Positions 10,671 to 22,600 of a stretch of DNA of 64,000 bases are shown here, in pieces (position 1 is the stretch's first letter; the number at the start of each line of letters is the position of its first letter). This stretch comes from Patiria pectinifera (lineage: Eukaryota; Echinodermata; Asteroidea; Valvatida; Asterinidae). The stretch is taken from positions 16,575,513 to 16,639,512 of the forward strand of contig CM057147.1 in NCBI GenBank assembly GCA_029964075.1, in the 5' to 3' direction. The notes beneath the pieces were generated by a model, which worked only from the letters and a program-made list of their open reading frames with translations, made no database searches and was not told where the DNA came from. A program made the position numbers and the translations under genes.

Positions 10671-13600
10671 GTTTGTATAGTCAGGTCTTATCGGAGCCGT
10701 TTTTTACTTTCTCAAAAATGTCTTTGGACTAAATCCATTGACCGCAATAGACCTTATGCGTTACTGTTTTTTTTTTTTTTTTTAATGAATTAGCAATAAT
10801 ACACAAAAGGTTTCCTCATGCCTATCACAGCGATACTTAATCCTACCCCACCTCAATCCTCCAAAATAATCCTGGCCGTTTCGGAGGATTGAGGATGAAT
10901 GGTGTTTGAGAAACATAAGGATGTTGGAGGATCGAGGATGAAGAGTGTCTGAAGAGGAGGAGGATTTTTGGAGGATTGAGGATGAATGCATTTTGAGAGG
11001 CAGGACTGTCTGACGATTTTGAAGTCCGGCGCTGGGTATCCTGGAAATAAGAGCAAAATTTTGGAGGATTGAGTATGGTTCCTATAGCAAAAAGGGCCTA
11101 GAGGGTTACAGGTAGGTTTACCAGTTGCCCTCTGACTCCGCCCTAATGCTTAAGGTCTATTAGAAACCATTACTGAAGAGGTGCCAAAGGCCAAATTTGC
11201 AAATTGCATGTGTTTTGTGCGTGCTCATACATGTACATTTTAGGTGTGCTTTTTGGAAATGACCAGTGTGCAAGCATATAGTGCCCACGCTCACTGTAGC
11301 GCCCGAAACCGCCCTGCCTGTTACTCACTGTAGCACCCGAAACTGCCCAAGCACTCTATGGTTTTATCAAATTTTCAGTGAATAAATAAAATGTAATACG
11401 ATGAAGTCTAGGTGCCAATGTGATAATGGCTTCTTCTATTTGGATAATAAATTAATTCATTTGGACGTTTCAAGCAGTGTGTGGCCACATCAAGATTAGC
11501 GGAAGATTATGCAGCATTTTACTGGTGCTACTAAAGACAAACACAAATACAGTGTATGTACATACACTGGACACTGCAGCACGCTCTGATTTATTGAGCA
11601 CATTTGCATTGGGATACATGTGAGGCGTACTGGCCAAATGAGAAAGCTCTATAGACACAGGCCATAGTAGGAAAAAAATGCAAAAAAAAAAAAAAAATGG
11701 GGATAATTTTTGTCCATTTTCAGATTTATTGGTTCTTGTTATTTTTGATACACTTATGTACCGGTATGTCTACTACCGGTACAAACATATTTTTAAGAAA
11801 AAGTACAAAAAATTGTTGAAATAAAAGTGTTTGTAAGGGAAAAGAATTGGCATTTTTTAATGTTCACGACTACAAAACTTTAAAGGCCATTTTCTCAGTA
11901 TTTTACGTTTTTGACATGTCGAGACATGCGATTTTTAAACAGCCATAAGTCGTCAATGTAAATATCCGATTGAAGTGCAACAAACAGTATTGTAAGGAGA
12001 ATTTTGTTCTCTTTCCTAATACCTGCAAACCCTCATTTCAACTCTTGTCCAGTTCTGTCTCATTTTGCCAGAACACCTAACATATATATTCACTTTTATA
12101 CATGTATACTGGTGCATGTAATATTACGTACACTACAGCTTGTAGTGTATGTGTACCGATGTATGTAAGTCTTGCTGTTTATTAATTGCTTTATCATTGA
12201 TTTTTTTTGGGTCCATTTTGGTATCTTTTTTAACACCTGCCAAGCCGCTTGATTTTAATCAGTGTTACAATGTATTTAACTGCTTGGGAATGGACATCCT
12301 TCGTATTGAAAACAAATTTTGGGACATTTAATGTACATGTGGCTTTGCAAATTGTTACATGGAGCAGTTGGCTGTCTTTTCTGATATTTATGATCTTCGC
12401 TGCTAGTGCTACAGTATTTGAAAAAGGGCAACCTATCAATATCGGAGTATGTATGAAAAAAATATGAACTTGGGTTTATTATCAGATTTTGTCAGCCCAT
12501 AAATAAAACATCAATTCATTGATTATTCAACAAAGAGGGTATTTGCATTTCCGAAAAGTACCAGTACAATTTTGAAACCCATTTGCTGGTACAAGGAGGT
12601 ACAAAATGTACCGCACTAGCAGCTATATTGCGGTGCATATACCGGTAGTTCAAGAACAATTTGTCTCGTCGGTACAGGGTGCCAGTAAGTTAAATCATGA
12701 TGCTAGTCAGCATTTGTCAGGTGGTTGTTACACTTCCCATTTCTGAAACACCTCAAAAACCACTAGAACACTCCGAAACCAAATTGTTTTATTTTCAATG
12801 AAAACTTATTTTCAGTCAAAGCAGGCAAAAAAACTTACTCTTCCATTCATTTGTATTTATAAACATGAATACAAATTTATCAAAAACAAGAAAAAATACC
12901 CCATATTCACCCCAACTACCGGTATGGCCTGTGTGCTAACTCACATGTACCGGTAGAATAGGTTTCTTTTGAGGTGTTACATGTATATCGATTGTAAAAT
13001 GTCCGTACCACGTTTTTATACCGGTGTCATATTATGAAAATCAGACTCGTATGAAAATCGGACTCTTTTCCCCTTTTATTGGTTAAACCCTCTCATGTGA
13101 CCGGTCCCTCTCCTAATTATCTATGCATGAGCATGCGCCATACCACCAATGAGTCCGTATTTCATAAAACCTAAATTCATGCTACTACACCGGTACAAGG
13201 TATGCCAGCAAGTTTAATATCATACATTTACTGTGCTACACATTGCCACGGTTTGCCACGTGGTCTTTTCTAACCAGCTGTAGTACTGCAACAGCTGATT
13301 CTGCCTCACACAGTGATCTACTAGAAGCCCCTATGCACACAGGAACAGTTTGATCAGCCCACAAGGTCCAGCCTACAGTTCAAACATGTGGCCTGCTATA
13401 TTCAGACTCGTGAACTATTTTTGCCCTGTGTACCTTCACGCGCTGTACTATTCCACTGGCTAGTTTCAAAACCCCTAGATGAATGAATCACTCCCCGAAC
13501 GGGAAACCGGTGGATTCCCCGGTGACCATTATTCATAGCTGTGCCCTAAAAAAAGGGGGTTCCTGTAGTAGTAGAGGCGTGGAGCCTATTTCAGAACACT

Positions 13601-16600
13601 GAAATTTGCTAAGCGCAAACAAGCCTGCAAAAGAAGGTCACCAACTAAAAAGTATTGGATTTTGGTTGTGACTGATTGCCAGCAGATTCTTGCTAAGCAT
13701 TAATATGTGCTTAGCAATCTTTTCTACTATCCTTCTCAATGAAATGAACCCTGGACATTCAGAGGTCACCATTTATAAGTTTTCTGGGGTATTCATTTTT
13801 GTAAGAGCGTGTTTCTATTTTTAGAGAAATTTGACCCATTTTTGGTTAGTATTGGCAGGGGATATAATTTTTGTAATCCTTGAAAGCGCTTGACTGCGTT
13901 ACTACAGTAGGCCCATAAATACATGAATTTAATTTGTTTGTGATGAATTGGGTTTGTGATGAATTGGGGGGATAAAAAGTTGGTGACTTAGATTGAGTGA
14001 GTGATTTACAGGTTGGTTTGTTGGGAGGGGGGATGTTCGGGGTAACTGGTTCCCTGCTAATTCTTGCTAAGCATTAATATGTCATGAGCAATCTTTTCTA
14101 CTACTCTTCATGAAATAACCGTTTATGAGTTTCCGGGTTTTTTTTTCTGAATCTGAAGAGGTTGTTTTGATTTTTGGAGAGCTTTGACCCATTTTTGGTT
14201 GGTACGGTTCTTGGCAGAAGGTATAATTTTTAAATCCTTGAAAGCACTTGATTGCTTAACTGAGTGATTTACAGTAGGTGCATAAGTACATGAATTTAAT
14301 TTGTCTGTGATGAATTAGGGAATAAAAAGTTGGTGACTTGGATTGAGTGAGTAATTTACAGGTTTGTTAGTTAGGAGGAGGGGGGGGGGGGGGGGTCACG
14401 TAATGGTTATTGGAGTGGCCCTTTCCATGATCAACTTTATGCCAGTAGTGTAACATTGGAAGCTTTTTGGGCTTGTCACAATTCATCCAAACGGGTGTAT
14501 AAACCATTTTTAGCCAGAAAGCCTAGGGTTAAAGCTATAGTCCATCATTTGCAGCCATCCGAAAAAGTAACTGGCATATTATTGTTGAAAAACATACTTG
14601 GTTGAAAGATAGTAAGTGGACTAAACTCCCTGTGAAATTAATCTTTCTGGCAAGCTATCATTTTGAAGTAATCAACGAAAGAAGGCCTTTCCAACGGTGC
14701 GTCTTAAGACGCACCGTAGGAAAATTTAAATTAGTATTTCGTTTTGTTATTCGTCGCAGCGCGCGCAAGTATTGGCACGACGCACAGGCGCGCGCGGTTG
14801 CTATAATTCGTCGGATCAGTGCGCGACATCGCGTATAGCTGCAATTCAAAACAATTCAAAACATGATTCAGCAAATTTTGATTTGAAATTGTGATCCTGC
14901 AATGCTGTTTTTCTCGGAATATACAGCTGAAGCTGAACTGAAACTTCATCAGGTTAGTTGTTCAGTATCCTTCATTAGATTTTGAACACTTTTGTTGCTT
15001 CAAACGAACAAAATGCACAAATTACAAATGATGGACTATACCTTTAAGTTACTCCAAAGGATCATCTGTGGGCCTGTGGTTTTCCATGAAACCCACGTGC
15101 AGCCTCATTGTCATGAAGTACATATAGGCCAGGTTGATACTGTAGGTAGACCACAATGTCATATCCGGCGTAAACCACTTACATACAAAATGTCTGTCAC
15201 AGTTCACAGGGAGGGCTACTCTAGTGTGTTAAATTTATTCAAAATACTATTTACATGTAGCAAAATGAAATAATATTTTGCACAGTTTTACAGGATGTTT
15301 TTATACAAGTCCAATGTTTACTGCAAGGTTTTCTTAATAATTTTGTGGTTCCATTTGGGGGTCGATTGCACTTTACCCAGTCGTTCAGAATTCTGTGCAA
15401 AGTTTGTGAATTCCAAGTAAACTTTGCCAACTTTATTTTTTAAGCTTAAGTAACTGGGTCATTCTATAAATTTGGGGTCCACTTTTTTTCCCGTCCCTGT
15501 TACATCTGACATCTATGATTGTATAATTCTGATGCACTCCTTAATGCAGTCATCCTCCAAGAGTGATTGTGAATAGCAAACTACCTACCCAACAAATAAA
15601 CAATCATTTGAAGTCATTCTTAATGATACTTAAATGGCAAATTACAAAGTACCAAGGTAACAGGGACGGGAAAAATGTCACACTTTGGACCCCAAATTTA
15701 TAGAATGACCCAACTACATGTATGATGTTGTTTTACAAACAATGGTTGGCCATTTTGAACTTACAATACATCCACTTCACATACAAATGATTTAGTGAAG
15801 TGAAGCAGTGTGTTAAACACTGATCTGAAACAGAATGAGAATCACAGCAATTGAAAAACAAAATGGATGGCTTTGAATCGCAAAATGATTTCTCTTTTAT
15901 TTGAATCAGACAGAGTCTCCCTTGGGAAAGTTTCGCAACCTACTTTCTGAGTTGAGAAACCTGTCCTCCTGAATTTAGAAACCTGTCCTCCTGAATTTAG
16001 AAATCCTTCGTCTCTCCGGGTTGTAACCTTAAATCACAGGAAATCCTTACTTAACTGCCCATATGGACTCACGCTGTTTGCCAAGTGCCCAAAAAAGATG
16101 ACTGCATTGTCACACGCTTCTAAATTTGTTCTTAAAGAAAAAAAATAGGAAAAGATAACATCATGATTTGCTGTGGTTTGTCTAATAGTGGAAAAGCAAA
16201 ATCTAATAATAAGCTTTAGCTGGTTATCAGCCAAACACACTTACACATTATGATTGTTGTCAATTTAAAGGGATGGGTATCAGTTAAAATTAGGGGGGGA
16301 AAATTAGGAGGCCAGAGTGCAGTGTTGAAGTTGAATCATCTTTCAGCTGTGGTAACTAATCCAATTACGTTGTGAGGTAACACACAAGACCAGGATCAGG
16401 CTATCTGCAGATCTGTCTGGGATGTTGGAATGGGTCCGCCAAATGAAAAAAAAAATGAATAAGAATGAAGATATCTCGAGTGAACAGAGTTTACCACAAT
16501 GGCCTTGGGAGTAATGAAATTACATCTGCATGTACATGAACAATATACATTATTTGTAGAACTTTATTTAAAGGTGAGTGTAATGTGTCCGACCCATACT

Positions 16601-19600
16601 GTATGTAGAAGCCATGATCGGTTCTTGTTTAAAAGGGGTTCCTGAAATCTCCAAGTTGGACCCAGTTCCTTCTGAGATTAATGTTGAAGAAACTTTTTAA
16701 AATATGGAGTTTTTGCAACCTTAGTCTTATAACTTGGGTCTTGAGCTATACAATGTACACAATGTATAGTATTCGAATAATGGATGTTAATGAGTCCAAT
16801 GATAAAATAATTTCACAAGTTGACAGAAAAAATGTTCCATTCCACGAGCCAAAGCCAATTGGAATGGAACACTCCATCCGTCACCAGACTAAATTATTTT
16901 GTCCATTGCACAAAATGTGAAACTTTCATAATTTGTTTTATACAATGCCTGAATAAATCCTTGTCATCTGATTGGTAGTAGTGTGACCAATGCAGTGGAA
17001 CGTCTACGGTGTTAACCATGGAATGGAACTTCCATCTTTGCAGTGTGGCCAGTTCGTGGGTTGGGACAAATATTCGAATGACACGTGATCAACGACCACC
17101 AATCAGATGACAGGGATTTTATAAATTCAGGCATTGTGTAATATTTAATGTGCCGAAAGCAGAACATAGTTATACATGTACATGTATTGAGCCAGAGTTC
17201 TGAAGTTAGGACCCTGAAATCCCCCAAAGCTAAAACCATAGACAAAACTGAAGTTCTAAAAATCCTCATTGTGTTGGTGAATTAAGTATATTTTTGGTTA
17301 TAGATTTACATAATTGTTTTAGTGTGCTATCTTGGAATGGCTGAACGGGGACATCAAATTCTGACCAAATGTGCATCTGTGTATTTTTCAGCAATTTTGC
17401 GTTTGTTGCATTTAAATGTTACCAATATTGCATGTACCGGTAAAACTGCCCTAATTCTCTGAAACAGTGAAAAGAGCTCTACGTACATGTACATACGGTA
17501 CATGTTATTTAACAAACCTTCAACATACCGTACTCTCGTTATATCATCATGAGTTTCGTTACACAACTTAGTGTCCAAGGTGGAATGTATTACAACACAC
17601 TCACTTTCATTGAGTGGCCTACATGTGTATGCTTGGTTGGGTTTAATGAAACGGCTGATACCTGCAGACACAATCTACAGACACAGTAGTATTGATTTAT
17701 GCGGTGCTGTACACCTCGGCTCATTGATTGCACGTTAAGGATTTTGCTGCTTCAAATGGGTTAATTTCATTGACCTGTTCAGCTCAAAGAATAGGAGTGC
17801 AGAGAAGAAAACAGGAAAATTAATTACTAATGATGATTATATAGGCCCTACAAATGTACATGTACTACCCCGAATCTGTGTGTGGTCTTATGGATGTATC
17901 AGGTCAAAAAAATGCAATTCAATTTCTAATTGGTTAAACTCCTTTTTAATTTATTCAGTTATTTTCGTAGTTATTGTGGAGTGCTGTAGCTTCATTGGTG
18001 TGATACACTGAACTCAAGATCTTGTGGCTAATTCTGCAGGTTGTGGGTTCGAGTCCAGCCTGGGTTGTGGTGGCTGTGTCCTTAGGCTAGACATCATCCC
18101 TCATTGCTTCTCCCAGCCCAGGATTAAAGAGGTTGTGGAATGCTCGAAGACATTTCCGTCATTTTTCGGGTATACATGTATATAGCCTAAGGTGTGATGA
18201 AATAAAAACGACTATTGTGTCTGTCATGAAATGAGTACAAAAGGTACTTTTGAGAGCTGTTTTTCAGGCCCTGTTCGACCTGAACGCACTGCGTAGTCGC
18301 CGTTAGGCAGCAAACAAAACATAGTAAATCGTGACGTAATAAACAGGACTCGTTAATACCACGCTGCATCGGGAGTCCTGTTTATTACGTCACGATTTAC
18401 TATGTTTTGTTTGCTGCCCCCAACGACGATTTGTACACAAATTGCACGTTCGGGTTGAAACAGGACCTGAAAAACAGCTCTCAAAAGTATGTTATGTACT
18501 CATTTCATGACAGACACAATAGTCGTTTTTATTTCATCACACCTTGGGCTACATATACCCGAAAAATGACGGAAATGTCTTCGCGCATTCCACAACCTCT
18601 TTAAATGGGTACATGTACAAACGTACATGTGTAAGGGCAAATGTGGTAGTTACATGTGTACATGTTTGATATATCCATTTGGGCCTACATGTGTATTGTA
18701 CATGTAGCATTGAGCTGGGAGATGAGATGGTCTTTATAGAGTGTCCTAGCTCATTGGCCTGACAAGCAGTGGTAATAATAAAGTAGTATCACACTGTGAG
18801 CACCTAGTATACATTGCACATTGTAATTATTTGAATGGGGCTGAGTCCAACATACCAAATGTTGGAATATGCGATCGTCAGCTGAAATCAGAATATCGAT
18901 TCAAATATTCAACAAATGTGAGTGGTCGTGAGGAGATTATGTAAAACGTATCTTAAGTTGTGTGATTTTATTGTTTGTTAAATGCCACTCTTTTGTTGAA
19001 AGCACTTCCGTACGTGATCTGGGAGCTTCCAAGAAAAAGCTGACTCTACCTGTTCTGTACAGTATATTATTTTCAAAAGCTTCTTGTCAATTTTTGGACA
19101 AGCACAGGTGCAAGCAAATCCTTATCGGAGGCCAGCTTAGACTGTCACTTGTTTGCGTATTGTCTATTTATAAAGTGCACGTACGTGTACATACCTGTAT
19201 CCCCCACCATTGGTGGTCAAGGCACTACTTCACCACCACCCTGCTCAATTGGCCAACGAAACACTCTCAGCTACTGTAGATGCTGCCATTTTGGCGCTAA
19301 GCAGCTAAAATCATCCGCAGTAACATTTCACTGCCCTCATAGGTACCCATTTACTCCTGGGTGGGGAGAAGCAATGAGTGACAAAGTGCCTTGCCCAAGG
19401 GCGCAGGCACCATGACCCCAGGCTGGGCTCGAACCCACAACCTGCAGATTTACCCGCAGACCACAAATTCAATGCTCCAGACCACGAGGACACGGTGTAA
19501 CTTGATCAGTATATTTTGAAAACAGTACATATTCGATCAAGCCCAAGGTGGAATAATCAAATACTACGTAATTCAAAAATGCATCTATAGCCATTATGCT

Positions 19601-22600
19601 ACTTCCAAATTTCTTGATCATTATGCAATTTCAAACTTCTTGAGCTCATCCTCTCAATTTTTCTGACAATCATGCTCTTTTTTTTCCTCCCAGGTAAGCC
19701 CCCAGGAGATGGTGCAAGAGATCCACCAGGTCCTGATGGACCGGGAGGACACCTGCCATCGCACCTGCTTCTCCCTGCAGCTAGACGGCAACGTCCTGGA
19801 CAACTTTGCCGAACTGAAGAGCGTCGAGGGGCTGACGGAAGGCTCGGTCGTCAAGGTTGTGGAAGGTGAGAAAAACTCTGATTTAAATTTTGTAAATCTG
19901 ATAAAAAAAAATCATGATTTCTAACAACCCTGGTTTCATTTCATTTTTTACAGAGCCCTACACGGTAAGAGAAGCCAGGATTCACGTCCGGCACGTCAGG
20001 GATCTGCTGAAGTCACTGGATCCCTCCGACGCTTACAACGGTGTCGATTGCCAGTCTCTCTCTTTCCTAACTACCGTGCTTAACGATGGTAAGCAGAAAC
20101 GGCTGAGCATACTGTCATAAAGTTCATAAAGGGTTGAGGAAGAAAAGTAGCTTAGCTTGTTTATGACATTCTTAACCATAATCAAAAAGTTACAACGATA
20201 TTAAAAAAAAATTATGATGTTTTGCCTGGAAACCTGTTTTGGCCCAAAAAATGTTTTTTCCTGTGATCACTTAAAAACAATGCTTAAATTGGCAACACCA
20301 CAAAGTTGACACTCATCCTTACATCTTTTTATTATTTTTTTATTTGATCATTAATTTTATGAGAGACACTTGCACTACGTAAACATTATAAGCTTCTTTA
20401 GTGTGTTCTTGGTGTCTCATTGATGTCATTGATTGTGGACAGTTGACGCCTGTAAGCTCATTGGATAAGTGATAAGACATCTGCAAAAGAGTAAAATCGA
20501 ACGTTAAAACTTGTACCTGGGTGTGATTTTTAATTATGCTCATCATATTGGTTTAATGATGGGAAGACGATGTACTTACATGTAAGTATTCAATTGTTTG
20601 TACATGTAATAGCTAGAAAAGATAGGATTCATTTAGGCTTCCTTTTTGCAGTACATGTTCATGTACGTGTATGGGAGAATGTCATTTGTGAATTCCTTTG
20701 AAAAGATCTTGGTGAAAGGTCAACAAAGTAATAGCGTTTTTGTTAGTTTGACTTCCTTACAAGAACTGATTTCTTTGCTTATAGAGCGCAAACGCAACAA
20801 GTCCTCAGATTCGGTGGACTGCACCCCGCCCGAGTACCTCATGCCCCTGAGCAAAGAGCGCCTCTGTCCAACATGCAGCCGGTCCACAAGGAGAGTCGTA
20901 GCCCGACGTGTCTGAAGGTGCTGATTTGGGCTGGAACTCGCCGCCGGGTACCAGGAAGATGCAGTAAGCGCACACATTTCTGCTTAGTATATTTTCTTGC
21001 TAAGCAAGAAGCAACCGTGGACCAGTCAGGGGCAATGAGCATTCCATTACATTTTGGCTGGTAACCTAGTTTTGCTAAGCAGATATATTCCAAGCTTGGT
21101 GCCCAATTTCATGTGGCTGCTGAGCAGAAAGTTGCTGCTTATCAAAGTGATGTGCTAAGCAGCCTAAACAGCTGGGAACCAGTCAAGCAGTACAAGTATG
21201 TATGTGGCATGGTATATTTGGCTGGTATCCCTTTTTTGCTAAGTAAACCTCATCTGTGCTAAGCACCAGAGTTGTGTTCCTTAGATTGTGTCACAAAAGG
21301 GTTGATTCGAATGTCCAAAATCCAAACCGAAGAGCGGGTTTAAAACAAAATTTTAAAACTCCGGATTTTAATGCCACCACCAGCTTAGCATCTCCAAATA
21401 TGTACCCAGATGCATAAAAATAACCTTGCAAAATCCTTCAAATTCCACAAGGAGGTTTTGAAAGATTCCTCAGGATTTAGGAAGGTATGGTCCTGTCACT
21501 TCCGGGCAATTCCACAGTAATGGAATGCCATCAAGACTCCTGTTTTTGAACTTCAAAGCATGTTATGTGTACTACAACTTGAGTACCTTTTTTCACAAGA
21601 TCAAATCAATGATTCTGTGCTTTTACGTTAATTACTGCTACTTTTATTTTTCACTTTCATTTTTTGAAAAAATTATTTTTGTTCATGAATAAGGGAATAA
21701 ATATGTGCTTGGCCACATTTAAACAAGTGCGATTAAAACCTGCTAGGGTTCTGTTCGGGGATAATAGCCTGAGCCGAAGGTGAGGGACATTATCCCCGAA
21801 CAGATCCCTACGTACTTGTATAAAACTGGCTAAGCATTACAAAAGATGATCACAAATGGGTTATTAACTACAATGTCAAGGATACCTTGGCAGACTATGC
21901 AGGTCTATGTGACTCTAATTCCATTTCCTCTGCATAAATTAGTCCTATGCTAAGAGCATCCTTATTTTTGTTCTGGCAAGATACCACATTGATAACACAT
22001 GACAGATTTACCACTTTGCTTGCAAGCAAAACAGGAAATTCATTTAATAACCACCTTTTGTCAGTTCAAGTTTTTAAACCAGTGACCTTGCAAAGTGTGT
22101 GTTTGTATGGAATGTTTTAACAATTGTTGGACAGCTGTGATGTTGGATAGTGATTTTAACGCGAAGGGCGAATAGCACCTGAGGCGAGGCTGCTACATTT
22201 ATTAGCCCTGAGGCGTTAAAAACAACATATCCTATATCATAGCAGTCAACAATTGTTTTGTTATATTGTGCCAATAAGTCAAAAAAGATGAAAGCTTGTA
22301 ACTTACTGTGCCAGAAATACGGTGTAACTTTTCTGAAGCTTTCCTGCTGGATACGAGACTGCCCATTTGCAGTTCGCAGCTGCGAGTCGAACCTTCTGGC
22401 CGGACATGCGCGAGCAATGCAAGCGTAATTCCTATGCAACGCAATGGTTTGAGGTAATTTATGTGTCACGCAGCAGACATTTATGAGGTAATTTATATGT
22501 AACGTAGTGTACAATGTAGATGAAGTAAACGATTATTTTTAAAGTCTGGACATGTGGCCATTCTAGAAATGAAATCAATGAAATTACAGTATCCAAGACA

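Larger units (their letters stand above)
1..19262 (+). repeat. Copy 1 of a ~19-kb direct duplication
   Basis: Colinear with 45217-64000 on the same strand. Anchors: position 1 tctaacttcagctactgtat recurs at 45217; the CAGTCA-rich stretch 1984-2220 recurs at 47286-47520; the ttaggg core 5371-5405 at 50162-50195; CLUH exon 1 at 54824; and 19199-19262 at the last bases of the window. Both ends of the duplication run beyond what can be seen: the left end is cut by the window start, and copy 2 is cut by the window end. Confidence 0.97.
10671..19693 (+). other. CLUH intron 1 (about 9 kb)
   Basis: Non-coding. Holds family D-like tandem repeats (10843-11110), a ~370-bp tandem repeat (13681-14395), a family B MITE (14529-15047), a foldback (15450-15716), a hairpin element (16942-17143), a SINE with a nested palindrome (17979-18620) and a further SINE (19205-19499). 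The rest shows no gene. Confidence 0.85.

Noticed and set aside
22074-22514. 146-residue minus-strand ORF in intron 4
   Set aside because: AT-rich, no recognisable domain or splice context; compatible with chance in 64 kb.
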